64,000 nt of DNA from Acidobacteriaceae bacterium. Its GTDB lineage: Bacteria > Acidobacteriota > Terriglobia > Terriglobales > Acidobacteriaceae. Every line of letters begins with the position of its first letter. Within the stretch, counting starts at the first letter, position 1. The translations under genes and the position numbers were made by a program. Positions 1-8,454 of this stretch are shown piece by piece. Below the pieces are notes generated by a model that was not told where the DNA came from, searched no databases, and saw only the letters and a list, made by a program, of their open reading frames with translations. Where the stretch lies: assembly GCA_003134655.1 (NCBI GenBank), contig PLBY01000119.1, positions 1 through 64,000 on the forward strand, in the 5' to 3' direction.

Positions 1-584
1 CCTTTTCACGGCGCACTGTAATGGGGATGTTTCGCCAATCATCTTTTGCAAGAGGGGGTTCGGGCCTCGTTCTTGATAAGCACCGACTGAAATGTCAGGC
101 TTCAGCCCAACTCGTGTCTGCTTCTTCTTTCTCGCGACCCTAACGACCGCGCCGTGGGCCTCCAGCCAAGCCGCAAGTCAAGGCCACACCCTGACCTTAC
201 TCGCTGGTAACGACTCCGTCGTTCGTTTCTTTTATCAGCCCCATGACAGTGAATATTTCCATGTCGCCCTCCGCTCCGCCGAAAAGGCGTGACGCCGTCC
301 TGCGCTGCAACTCTTCTTGCACAGAGCCATCGGTCGGAAGACAGCCTTGCTCACCGGGTACGTACACACCTACGCAATTGACATCGAGCATTTCAGCGCA
401 GAGCTTCGCGAGCACGGCGTACTCAAGTTTGAGATCGACACCGCCTTTTGCCGAGATCAGGCCGACGCGCATCGACTTCGGTTGGGACACCCCTTCGGTC
501 GAGGCGGGAGTCAACTTACGTTAGTTTCAACCAGCGCGTCCAAACGAAGATAGTCCGAGCCGCCGAGTCATAGACTGAAAGGTG
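1..584. other. No confident gene; possible coding remnant on minus strand
   Basis: No intact gene is convincing here. On the minus strand, 197-514 has a protein-like stretch (AKLCAEMLDVNCVGVYVPGE) that begins directly after an in-frame stop with only a TTG start. It looks like the interior of a protein that has lost its N-terminus; I do not recognise the family. On the plus strand 92-292 begins with a signal-peptide-like segment but ends after 66 residues. Both readings cannot be real. Most likely this is decayed accessory DNA. Confidence 0.3.
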
Positions 585-761
585 ATGCATGTCATCTCGG
601 CGGTCGCTGTCGCGCTTCTAGCCCTCGTGATCTGGGCACAGAGTTACAGAAGGAAAGCTCGTCCGGCGATCGGCGCAAAACTGAAAGCTCCAAGTAACGC
701 ATCGCGCAAGGCCCCCGCGGGAGAGAAAGCCGCCGCGGTCACCGCGGGGAACGATTCATGA
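585..761 (+). CDS. Small single-span membrane protein, 58 aa, unknown function
   Basis: A short reading frame starts at ATG 585 just after AAAGGTG and ends at TGA 759-761. It encodes one hydrophobic segment (residues 3-18, roughly ISAVAVALLALVIWA) followed by a basic, Ala/Lys/Pro-rich tail. It would be a bitopic inner-membrane peptide with a cytoplasmic basic tail. It sits 40 bp upstream of the PAS gene and could be co-transcribed with it. No family was recognised. The ribosome-binding site is very close to the start, so the call is tentative. Confidence 0.35.
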   Translation: MHVISAVAVALLALVIWAQSYRRKARPAIGAKLKAPSNASRKAPAGEKAAAVTAGNDS

Positions 762-801
762 AGTTAGTGTCACGGAAGACGAAGGATCGAGTCGAGGGAA
801 G

Positions 802-1191
802 ATGCCGATGAGTAACTCTTGGTTCACGCGCGGTAACGACAGAGAAGCGATGAAGTCGGAACATCTGAGAGAGCTCGATAGCTGCGCGGCTCCGATGTGG
901 ATCTTCGACGTCCGGACGCTTGCTTTTCTCGCGGTCAACGATGCCGCGGTACAAAGCTACGGTTACTCGCGCGAGCAATTTCTCGCGATGACGACCACCG
1001 AGATCCGCCCGACCGAGGACATTGTCCCGCTACTCCGAGAGAAATTGCAGGAAAGAAAACACGACTCCAATCATGAGACCTGGAGACATCTAAAGCTCGA
1101 TGGAAGTGTGATCGAGGTAAGCATGACCAGCCGTGAGGTGATCTTCAATCATCAGCGCGCGGAGATGGTGACAGCCGACGAACTCTGCTAA
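802..1191 (+). CDS. Stand-alone PAS domain protein
   Basis: A 129-residue protein made of little more than one PAS fold. Residues 17-120 contain the recognisable run: APMWIFDVRTLAFLAVNDAA, then a YGYSREQFLAM helix and the ETWRHLKLDGSVIEV strands. In related sensor kinases and cyclases the last strand runs into a DVTERK linker and an output domain; here it stops at ADELC, so no output domain is present. It is either a truncated sensor or a free PAS module acting in trans. An internal ATG at 850 (MKSEHLRELD) is an alternative start that would leave the PAS fold intact. A good terminator follows. Confidence 0.6.
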   Translation: MPMSNSWFTRGNDREAMKSEHLRELDSCAAPMWIFDVRTLAFLAVNDAAVQSYGYSREQFLAMTTTEIRPTEDIVPLLREKLQERKHDSNHETWRHLKLDGSVIEVSMTSREVIFNHQRAEMVTADELC

Positions 1192-1324
1192 GAGATGCCG
1201 TTCCGAAGACAACGGGTGGGTTTTAGGTAACACAAATCCCGTTACGACAGGTCGTTGCGGCAATGCAGATTAGAACGTAAGGTGGTTGTGAGCAGCTTTC
1301 GGGGGAGGGCTGATCAAACGAAGG

Positions 1325-1366
1325 AGCGTCCCGGTGACTAAACGAGTCAGGGGCGCTTTCGTTTTG
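1325..1366 (+). terminator. Rho-independent terminator after PAS gene
   Basis: AGCGTCCC pairs with GGGGCGCT (one G-U), with an inner GACT/AGTC stem, followed by TTCGTTTT. It lies 134 bp downstream of the PAS stop codon on the same strand. Confidence 0.6.
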
Positions 1367-1451
1367 CGCCATTGCCCAGAGAAGTGGGCCTTGGCATTCC
1401 TCCTACCCGCCGACCTAGTGCCAATCTGTCGGCACGCCTACTGAAATGGCG

Positions 1452-4235
1452 TCAATGCGCCGCATTGTGTGCAGCCAAGGCCTGTACCGCCGTGCCTCGC
1501 AGCTTATCAGCAACTTTGTCAACCGCCAGAGGCTTGCTGAAATAATAGCCTTGAATCTCGTCACACTGGTGTGTCCTTAGGAATGACATCTGCGCTTCGT
1601 CCTCGACGCCCTCGGCGATCACCTTCAGATTCAGGCTTTTGGCCATGCTGATGATTGCGGTTGTGATCGCCGCGTCATCAGGATTCACGGCAATATCTCG
1701 AACGAACGACCGGTCTATCTTCAGCTTGCTAATCGGAAACCGTTTCAAGTAACCGAAGCTGGAATAGCCAGTTCCGAAGTCGTCAATCGCCAGCGTCAAC
1801 CCCATGGCTTTTAATTCTTGAAGGACTGACAACGTGACGTCCACATTCGCGAGGAGGAGGCTTTCTGTCAGTTCCAGTTCGAGATAGTGGGGGGCGAAAC
1901 CAGTCTCCCGGAGCACTCTTCTAATGAGTTCGCAGAAGCCCTGTTGACGAAACTGGACCGCTGATACGTTAATTGCTATCGAAACGGCGGGAAGCCCTTC
2001 TTCTTGCCATGAACGCGCCTGAGAACAGGCAGTCCTGAGTACCCACTCACCGATGGGCACGATCAGGCCACTATTCTCGGCAATTCCGATGAATTGATCG
2101 GGCGGGACGAGTCCCAATTCCGGGTGTTGCCATCGGAGAAGTGCTTCCAACGCGGTGATCTTTCCAGTCACAGTATCCATCTGCGGTTGGTACACGAGAA
2201 AGAGTTCTTTCTTGTCGAGTGCTAGTCGCAAGCCGCTCTCCAGAGTCAATCGCTGCACGGCCTGAGCGTTCATGTCCGCGGTAAAGAGCTGAAAGTTGTT
2301 CCGTCCACCGTCTTTGGCGCTATACATAGCAGCATCGGCATTCTTGATCAGGGTGTCGTTGTCCGCACCATGTTCCGGGAAGATGCTGATGCCGAGGCTG
2401 CAACCAATATTAATGGGGTGACCTTGGATGACGAAACCAGCCGTCATGGCATCCATAAAGCGCTCAGCGGCAACTGCGACACCCGGGATGTCCTTAATAT
2501 TTGTGAGCACGATGAGGAATTCGTCTCCGCCCAGTCGGGCTACGGTATCCTGCTCTCGCGCAAAGCTTTTCAGCCGGTCTGCAACCTCTTGCAGGAGGAG
2601 GTCACCGACGGAATGCCCGAGCGAATCGTTGATTATTTTGAAGCGGTCGAGATTCAAGAACAGAAGTGCAACTTTGTGCTTCTGCCGACGGGCAGTGGCG
2701 AGTGCTTTGGACAATCGATCGCGCAGAAGAACCCGATTCGGCAATCCCGTCAGAGCATCATAGTAGGCTAGGGTTCGAACCCGCTCCTCGGCGGACTTGC
2801 GTTCGGTAATGTCGACTAACGTTCCTTCAATAATACTAGCGATGCCTGAGTCGTCATCGACGAGACTTGCATTCAACATCGCCCATGCGGAATCACCGTT
2901 CTTGCGAAGAAATCTCATCTCGTGGCTAGTAACGCTCTTCTCGGATTTGAGTTTGGTCAAGAACGCTTCCCGATCGGAAGCCGCTTCATACAAATTAGCG
3001 ACCGGGAAGGCCACGAGTTCCTCCGGCGAGTCATAACCAAACATGGAAGCGGCGGCTTGATTGCACTCCACGAAGCATCCTGCGAGCGTAGTGCGAAAGA
3101 CGCCCGCCAGGTTGCGCTCAAACAGGAGGCGATAGCGTGTCTCCGATTTGCGAATGGCCCGTTCAACGCGCTTTCGCTCGGTGACTACAGATCCCAGGCA
3201 AAGACCCGTCAATCCTAGCGCCAACATGGCGAGTTGCAGCCTGGGGAGCGACCCTCGTTGCGCTTGGGTGATCCAGGCTGCGAACGTCATTCCGACGCTG
3301 ATGGCGAATGTGGTCAGCACGGCTCCTGGTAGACCGCGCCGAACGGCAACCCAGATGACCGGGACGAACAGTAGATAAAGAGGTTGATAGGGAATCGCCG
3401 GCGCGTAACCGAAGACAAACCAGATGGCGAATACAACAAATCCAGATTGCGCCGTCAGTTCGAGGATCTCAATTGCCGAAGCGTGACCTTGCCGAGTCCC
3501 TGATCGGCGAACCCCGCTTTCCGAACTCAACCAGCGGTTCAGGAGCGGAGCCACGTGCACCAACAAGAAAGGAGTGAAGACGATGATCGCAAGCGCGTCG
3601 CTGACCCACCATTCTATAGTTATTTTGAGCGCGTCGGATCGGTTGATCCGGCCGTCTCCCCAGAGGGTCAACATTCCGAACAGGGCGCTGAAGATCGCTG
3701 CGCCGAGGGAAATGACGATGTAGCGTCCGACGTCGCGCAGAGTGCCAAGTTTGAGATCGATGCGCCAACGCCGTTTCAGGATTGCCGCGGCGCCCAAGTA
3801 GCCGAGATATATCGCAATCGCCCCCGGTATCCCGCACCAAGAAAAAAGTGGCCGGTGATAGTTCACGACGGCTGCGACCACGCTGGAGATAAAGACCGCA
3901 GGCACGTAGCGCCTGCCTCCACACAAAAGCAAAGTGAGAGTCAGCCCCACCGGCAAGTACCAGGGGGGCGCCCCCTCCCATCCCTGAGATGCGGTCGATG
4001 ATCCGTCCAAAAGCAGGAATGCGCCGACGAAGAGTAACCCCAGCAACAACTGCTTATAGAGCGGGATATCGCGCCAATTCCAAACCTCAATAACGGTCGC
4101 GTTTGAGGAGGATTCGTCCCGGTCAGATCGGCACGCAATCTCGTGCGCCGCTGCCGGGCGGCAACGGCATTGATGCTCGCCGGGTGTGTTACAAGGTTCG
4201 ACGTTCGAGGTCATCGCAACACGGTTCGAATCCAT
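1452..4235 (-). CDS. MASE1-PAS-GGDEF-EAL cyclic-di-GMP signalling protein
   Basis: A 927-residue inner-membrane protein predicted to make and/or degrade c-di-GMP. Residues about 58-350 hold multiple membrane segments of MASE1 type; a PAS domain follows (about 360-480). The GGDEF domain (about 485-645) has an intact RLGGDEFLIVL loop and an upstream RxxD inhibitory site (REQD, five residues before GGDEF). The EAL domain (about 655-905) keeps EALLRWQ, LTESLL, DDFGTGYSS and KIDRSF. Both catalytic centres look intact, so the net activity cannot be told from sequence. Two PilZ proteins in this window (30668, 44420) are possible c-di-GMP effectors. It is monocistronic and convergent with the PAS gene. 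Confidence 0.93.
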   Translation of the reverse strand: MDSNRVAMTSNVEPCNTPGEHQCRCRPAAAHEIACRSDRDESSSNATVIEVWNWRDIPLYKQLLLGLLFVGAFLLLDGSSTASQGWEGAPPWYLPVGLTLTLLLCGGRRYVPAVFISSVVAAVVNYHRPLFSWCGIPGAIAIYLGYLGAAAILKRRWRIDLKLGTLRDVGRYIVISLGAAIFSALFGMLTLWGDGRINRSDALKITIEWWVSDALAIIVFTPFLLVHVAPLLNRWLSSESGVRRSGTRQGHASAIEILELTAQSGFVVFAIWFVFGYAPAIPYQPLYLLFVPVIWVAVRRGLPGAVLTTFAISVGMTFAAWITQAQRGSLPRLQLAMLALGLTGLCLGSVVTERKRVERAIRKSETRYRLLFERNLAGVFRTTLAGCFVECNQAAASMFGYDSPEELVAFPVANLYEAASDREAFLTKLKSEKSVTSHEMRFLRKNGDSAWAMLNASLVDDDSGIASIIEGTLVDITERKSAEERVRTLAYYDALTGLPNRVLLRDRLSKALATARRQKHKVALLFLNLDRFKIINDSLGHSVGDLLLQEVADRLKSFAREQDTVARLGGDEFLIVLTNIKDIPGVAVAAERFMDAMTAGFVIQGHPINIGCSLGISIFPEHGADNDTLIKNADAAMYSAKDGGRNNFQLFTADMNAQAVQRLTLESGLRLALDKKELFLVYQPQMDTVTGKITALEALLRWQHPELGLVPPDQFIGIAENSGLIVPIGEWVLRTACSQARSWQEEGLPAVSIAINVSAVQFRQQGFCELIRRVLRETGFAPHYLELELTESLLLANVDVTLSVLQELKAMGLTLAIDDFGTGYSSFGYLKRFPISKLKIDRSFVRDIAVNPDDAAITTAIISMAKSLNLKVIAEGVEDEAQMSFLRTHQCDEIQGYYFSKPLAVDKVADKLRGTAVQALAAHNAAH

Positions 4236-4244
4236 GTCTGCGGT

Positions 4245-4744
4245 ACGACGCCGATTGCAGCTGCGTACACGCGTTCCCTACGCAAAATAGCTTGCAAGGC
4301 GACTACCTTCGCAAGTTTATGAAAGGGCGCTCACCTTGACGAGACGTTGTCTGGAATATGGATAAATGTGCAGAATTTCGACAAGATCAACCTCAATTTC
4401 GAGGTTGGGACCGAAGAGATGCATGGGTCGGACTGAGTTCCCGACCTGAATACTGATTACGAGCGAGCCTTGGTTGGATCGGCACATTTTCAACCCGAGA
4501 GCGAAATGGCGCGCTCTTCGGAGTGCACGGAGCAGTACGCTCAAAAGTATTTGACAGGGATCCACATTGTCAGAGAGGCCTGTTTTCGCCAGAAACACTT
4601 TGGAGATTGTGCATGGGGCCGAACACAACGCGAAGGTCCGCGCCGACTGCTAAAGTGAGCTGGAGTATTTTTCGAGATAGCGACGAAGGTCTTCATCAAC
4701 TGCTTTGGACGTGTATGTAACACTTACCAAGTTCTTCCCGTTGC
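4245..4744. other. Gene-poor stretch, likely decayed DNA
   Basis: No reading frame here resembles a known protein. The region separates the GGDEF-EAL gene from the integrase remnant and probably held the rest of an integrated element. Short frames on both strands lack ribosome-binding sites and protein-like composition. Confidence 0.4.
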
Positions 4745-4936
4745 GCTCGTCATACTTTCGGTACGGCGGCGTATGGAGCAACCGGAAATCTGGCGATGGT
4801 GATGAATGTCATGGGCCACACGGATGTGCGGACGGCAATGCGATACCAGCATCCGGTGTTGGATTCGGTTCGTGAAGCCATCGATCAGAGAAATCTACGT
4901 CACAAACGACGTCACAACGAACTGCGGATACAGTGA
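4745..4936 (+). pseudogene. Tyrosine recombinase/integrase C-terminal remnant
   Basis: The frame from 4745 to the TGA at 4934-4936 encodes 64 residues that match the C-terminal end of phage-type tyrosine recombinases. It reads RHTFGTAAYGATGN, LAMVMNVMGHTDVRTAMRYQ and HPVLDSVREAIDQRN. This covers the second catalytic His region (HxxR-type helix rewritten as RHTF), the GHTD motif, and the Tyr nucleophile in MRYQH. Everything upstream (core-binding domain and first catalytic Arg) is missing and there is no start codon. It points toward the tRNA-Thr gene 26 bp away, as expected for an integrase left at an attachment site. Confidence 0.75.
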
Positions 4937-4961
4937 GGATGGCGGTAATTGATTGAAAGAA

Positions 4962-5037
4962 TGGAGCCGACGAGCGGACTTGAACCGCTGACCTGCCGAT
5001 TACGAATCGGCTGCTCTACCAACTGAGCTACGTCGGC
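4962..5037 (-). tRNA. tRNA-Thr (anticodon CGU)
   Basis: On the minus strand the sequence folds as a complete cloverleaf. It has acceptor GCCGACG/CGTCGGC, T8-A9, D-arm GCTC...GAGC, anticodon stem GCCGA/TCGGC with loop TTCGTAA (anticodon CGT, reading ACG), TpsiC loop GGTTCAAGTCC, discriminator T, and an encoded CCA (plus-strand TGG at 4962-4964). The integrase remnant lies immediately beyond its 3' end, so it is a probable former attachment site. Confidence 0.95.
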
Positions 5038-5356
5038 TTTTCAACAACTTGGCGGGATTGCGGATTCCATCCGATATCCCATTTGTTCGAGGATATCGAT
5101 ACGCCATCGGCGGGGAAGCGAGGCAATCGCAGACCGCCCACATTGAGAATACCATCCACGCAATGCTGGACGGAAGAGCTACTTCGGCGGTTGGGCAACG
5201 GTGGGAATTCCAGGACTTTTTGGGAACTGAGTGAAAATGGGCTGTGGAAAGTGTTCAGGCCAATTCCCGCAGCCTCGACTGCGATCTCTCCCTTGCGGCA
5301 AATATCGCGCAGACCTATCCCTCCCAAGCGCGACGATCCACCTGAGGCTGCAAATT
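5038..5356. other. Intergenic region between tRNA-Thr and propeller gene
   Basis: About 320 bp with no recognisable gene. It must hold the tRNA-Thr promoter (minus strand, near 5050-5090) and the 3' end of the propeller transcript. No clear terminator hairpin was seen. Confidence 0.4.
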
Positions 5357-6397
5357 CTACATCTTGGAGACGGTCGTACTCCCGAAGATCGTCACCCAGA
5401 TGTTATTGCCGTCGAACGCCGCATTCGCCGGCTCCCTTCCCACGCTAAATGTGTTAAGAGTCGCGCCAGTGGTTGCCTTCAATTTCGTCACTGTAGCGCC
5501 GTTGAAATCAGTCACCCAGATGTTGGAGCCGTCGTAGGCGATGCCATTCGGACCTAGCCCCGCGTTGAAAGTGCCCAGCACCGTGCCAGTGAGGGACAGT
5601 TTGGTGACATTGTTGCTGCCAAAATTGGCGGTCCAGATATTGGTTCCGTCAAAAGCGATGCCGGTCGGCTCCGTTCCTACGGAGAAAGTGCCCAATATCG
5701 TGCCGCTGGTCGACATCTTGGTGACTTGGGCGCTGCCGTTATCCGCAACCCAGACGTTCGTCCCATCAAACAGGATGCCTGCTGGATTGGTCCCAACAGT
5801 AAACGTACCCTTAGTGGCTCCGGTGCTGGCCAGCAGCTTGGTCACGTTGTTGCTACCGTTGTTGGCTACCCAGATATTGGTCCCGTCAAAGGCCAGGCCG
5901 GCAGGCTGCGTTCCTACCGTGAAGGTGCCGATCAGCGCGCCGGTGCTTCCGTTTAGTTTGGTTACATTATTACTATTGATATTCGCGACCCAGACATTGG
6001 CTCCGTCATAGGCAACGGCAATCGGATTAGTTCCCACCGCAAATGTTCCGAGAATGGCGCCGTCGCTGGTGCGCACTTTGACCACGTTGTTGCTACCGTT
6101 GTTGCATATCCAAAGGTTCGTGCCGTCGAACGCGATACCATAGGGAGCCGTGCCCATGGTGAACGTGGTGGTCAGATTTGCGTTGTACCAGTGCAGGGTT
6201 GCGATCTGCAGCGGATTCTGCTGAGAGCTGGTCACGCCAGATGGCGCTCGCGATGTCGCGTCAGTCTGTGCCTGGCATTGCTGGAGTGGGCACACGCAAT
6301 ACACAAAGAGTCCAAGTATTCCGCTTATGAGTAGCGTCATTGTCGCGGAGTTTCCGGGACGAAACGTACCAGCCGTCGTACTGATTTGTTGATTCAA
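5357..6397 (-). CDS. Secreted seven-bladed beta-propeller (YncE/NHL-like)
   Basis: The C-terminal 300 residues are seven repeats of about 40 residues. Each has an FDGTNIWVANNGSNNVTKL-type strand pair followed by GTFTVGTxPxGI, the pattern of YncE-like seven-bladed propellers. A hydrophobic signal segment (TLLISGILGLFVYCVCPL) precedes them, with Cys residues but no clean lipobox, so it is exported. I chose TTG at 6397 because GGGAGGT lies six bases upstream; the ATG at 6412 has no good site. Ligand and role are unknown. Its paralogue is at 12651-13586. An 11-bp-repeat operator lies about 200 bp upstream, tying it to the radical SAM island. Confidence 0.8.
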   Translation of the reverse strand: MNQQISTTAGTFRPGNSATMTLLISGILGLFVYCVCPLQQCQAQTDATSRAPSGVTSSQQNPLQIATLHWYNANLTTTFTMGTAPYGIAFDGTNLWICNNGSNNVVKVRTSDGAILGTFAVGTNPIAVAYDGANVWVANINSNNVTKLNGSTGALIGTFTVGTQPAGLAFDGTNIWVANNGSNNVTKLLASTGATKGTFTVGTNPAGILFDGTNVWVADNGSAQVTKMSTSGTILGTFSVGTEPTGIAFDGTNIWTANFGSNNVTKLSLTGTVLGTFNAGLGPNGIAYDGSNIWVTDFNGATVTKLKATTGATLNTFSVGREPANAAFDGNNIWVTIFGSTTVSKM

Positions 6398-6590
6398 GCT
6401 GACCTCCCTCATTTCTTGAAATTGATTTTCCCGCTGGGATACCGGATGAGAATCTCGAGTCCACCGCTAGCGAGCGGACCGGATTACTGCGAAAACCCGG
6501 CAGCGGCCGTCTTTCCTACACCATCTCAGAATTGTTCCAGGACCTGAGGGGACCAGCACGCCGGGCAGAGTATGCGTTGACTGAACCAAA

Positions 6591-6626
6591 ATCTTGTCAA
6601 GCAGGTGTAAAGTTCTTGTCTCTTTC
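6591..6626 (-). promoter_or_regulatory. Operator copy F: three 11-bp units, propeller promoter
   Basis: On the plus strand, units start at 6594 (TTGTCAAGCAG), 6605 (GTGTAAAGTTC, degenerate) and 6616 (TTGTCTCTTTC), exactly 11 bp apart. Reading toward the propeller gene, TACTCT follows 20 bp after the last GACAAG unit and could be its -10 element. The orientation relative to the gene is the same as in the other five copies. Confidence 0.55.
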
Positions 6627-6824
6627 TGGCCGCTGAAAAGAGAGACACGGTCTCTTCTCACGAATCAGATTTGCGGGCAGTTTCCTCTAGGGTTGAATAA
6701 AAGGGAAACCAGCGGACAACGCGGGGGGGACTCCAGCAGGCTGCGGAATAGTTAAGAAAGCGGGAGGATTGTGGAACGGTGCGTTGGACGCTAAGTGCAC
6801 GCGCTGGCGCGCTATCTGCAACAA

Positions 6825-7019
6825 GGGACACTCATATTCGCTGGCCATCTCCATAAGGCTCATTAGACCAAAAATATTATTCTGCAATGCGGCAGACACA
6901 TTCTCTTCCATCAGGGGCACGTGTTTGTATGCCGCGGCGTGAAAAATGGTCTCCGGCCTGCTCACCTGGAAAAGGTGTTCCATACGCTTGCGATCTCCAG
7001 CGTCGGCGGACATGGCATC
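6825..7019 (-). pseudogene. Fragment of CapD/FlaA1-type nucleotide-sugar epimerase
   Basis: The minus frame encodes GDRKRMEHLFQVSRPETIF, then HAAAYKHVPLMEENVSAALQ and NNIFGLMSLMEMASEYECP. This is the central NAD-fold region of CapD/FlaA1 polysaccharide-biosynthesis dehydratases (HAAAYKHVPLME is diagnostic). The N-terminal transmembrane and Rossmann parts, and everything after about 65 residues including the catalytic SYK/YxxxK region, are absent. It abuts a radical SAM fragment in another frame. Confidence 0.75.
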
Positions 7020-7041
7020 GCAGGGAGGTTCGGGCGCTGGC

Positions 7042-7299
7042 CATCTTTGCTTTTTGCATGACCTGAAACAGATCCCGCCGGAGCAAGGGTTCTCCGCCGG
7101 TGAAGCGCAGATACCGGATCCCGAACTCGCCGAGGCGGTTGATGACGTCGACAGCTTTCTCGGTGTTAAGTCCATCGTCCCATCGGGTCTGCCAGTAATT
7201 GCAGGTGACACATTTGGCCTGACAATTTTCTGTAAGCTTGAGGCTTGCGGACAGCGGCTTTACCCGGGCAGGCAGCAGGGATTGGGAGAATTGGCTCAC
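7042..7299 (-). pseudogene. N-terminal fragment of a radical SAM enzyme
   Basis: The first 86 residues (ATG/start near 7299) carry the radical SAM cluster motif CQAKCVTCNYW (CxxxCxxC) and the second-strand motif RFTGGEPLLRRDLFQ. After about residue 86 the frame changes to unrelated sequence and the following bases belong to a capD fragment. The gene is therefore cut after its second beta-alpha unit. It is divergent from the HprK-like operon and shares its upstream region. It shows the island once held another radical SAM gene. Confidence 0.8.
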
Positions 7300-7345
7300 G
7301 GGCCCGAACCGGCGCTACCTAAATCACTGCATCCGCAAATGAAAC

Positions 7346-7378
7346 ATTACAAGTTGTTGACAAGAATGTGACAAGCTG
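7346..7378 (+). promoter_or_regulatory. Operator copy D: three 11-bp units upstream of HprK-like operon
   Basis: Reading with the gene, ACAA cores recur at 7349, 7360 and 7371. They are part of TTACAAG, TTGACAA and GTGACAAG and are exactly 11 bp apart. The stretch TTGACAAGAATGTGAC at 7357 matches operator E upstream of the winged-helix regulator at 15 of 16 positions. The only upstream start option for the kinase frame (GTG 7368) lies inside the operator, which argues for a downstream start. Confidence 0.6.
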
Positions 7379-7460
7379 TTCGCCGAGCTTGACGAAAATT
7401 GTGTGGCTTCGCAGAGCGGCTTTCGTTCCACTTCCCAGCCCTGCAACCTTGGAAGGGTGC

Positions 7461-8447
7461 GTGTTGCGATCTCGAGACTTTCTACACAAGGACGCGGAGA
7501 CCCCGTTGCTGGCGACCTATATGGCGGCGGGTGCCATTTTCAGTGTTTCGACGAATTGCGATCAAGTCCTCGAAGCTGCGCGTGGCAGCTTTTTACCGGT
7601 GAAGCTGTCGCCGGTCTCCGTCGACTTCTCCGTGCGACTGTGGATAGACGGCGATGACTCGGCGCAGGCGCCGTGGCCAAAGCCCTACGTGCGAGGATTA
7701 GACCACATGATCTTTGCCGGCTTTGATTCGGGAAGCTCGATGATTGCCGACCTTCGTACGCGCCGTGTGATCGGACGGTTTTCGGCAAGTATGGCCGCTG
7801 ATACGGCATATTGGAGGACGGTGATTTTTCCGATGCTGTTCTCCGTTTTGGCCGGCTCAGTCGGGCTCGTCGAGCTTCACGCCTCCTGCGTCGCCAAGGA
7901 TCAGCGAGGTGTGGTTCTGATCGGCCCGTCCGGTTCTGGCAAATCGACGCTAGCCATGGCGATGACTGAGGCCGGGTTCACCTTCCTGTCTGACGACCGA
8001 GTATTCTGTTCTCACAAAAAAGGCAGATTATTAGCATGGGGTATGCCCCGACCGCTCAAACTGAGGCGCGAGGCGGCGGCATGGTTCGACCAGTTTCGGG
8101 ATCGACAACCACTCGACGTTCAGGACGGAGAACTAGTTTTTCACTGCGAGCCCAACGAGCAATTCGGGAGGCCGCGTGTCCCGGAGTGTGAACCACGCCT
8201 GCTCGTTTTTCTGGAAAGGCGCCAAAGCTCCGGTTTTCGGATGACTCGGATGGCGCGCAGCGCAGCCCGGTCTCGCATTGAACTGGACTTGATGGCGGAA
8301 GCTCCTGAAGTTGTCCAAAAGCAGGCGGAAACCATCGACCAGTTGCTGACAGGCCCATGCTGGCGCCTGGAGTATGGCGGCCAGCCTCAGATGATCGCCG
8401 AGCAATTGGCGCGTCACGTATTGAACAACGCTGAGTACCAGTCGTAA
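7461..8447 (+). CDS. HPr kinase-like protein, paralogue 1
   Basis: A P-loop protein related to the C-terminal kinase domain of HPr kinase/phosphorylase. It has Walker A GPSGSGKST at about residues 152-160, then LSDDRVF and a WGMPRPLKLR segment, the usual order in HprK-related proteins. It lacks the HprK N-terminal domain. Such kinases are often found beside radical SAM/PqqD-type peptide-modification genes (established knowledge); the substrate here is unknown. I place the start at GTG 7461 (or TTG 7464) after GGAAGGG, because similarity with paralogue 2 begins there and upstream GTG 7368 is inside an operator. The next gene starts 7 bp after its stop codon, so the two form an operon. Confidence 0.75.
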   Translation: MLRSRDFLHKDAETPLLATYMAAGAIFSVSTNCDQVLEAARGSFLPVKLSPVSVDFSVRLWIDGDDSAQAPWPKPYVRGLDHMIFAGFDSGSSMIADLRTRRVIGRFSASMAADTAYWRTVIFPMLFSVLAGSVGLVELHASCVAKDQRGVVLIGPSGSGKSTLAMAMTEAGFTFLSDDRVFCSHKKGRLLAWGMPRPLKLRREAAAWFDQFRDRQPLDVQDGELVFHCEPNEQFGRPRVPECEPRLLVFLERRQSSGFRMTRMARSAARSRIELDLMAEAPEVVQKQAETIDQLLTGPCWRLEYGGQPQMIAEQLARHVLNNAEYQS

Positions 8448-8454
8448 GGCAACA

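Noticed and set aside
1192..1451. Possible small RNA between the PAS and GGDEF-EAL genes
   Set aside because: Only the terminator hairpin is supported; no promoter or conserved structure could be identified upstream of it.
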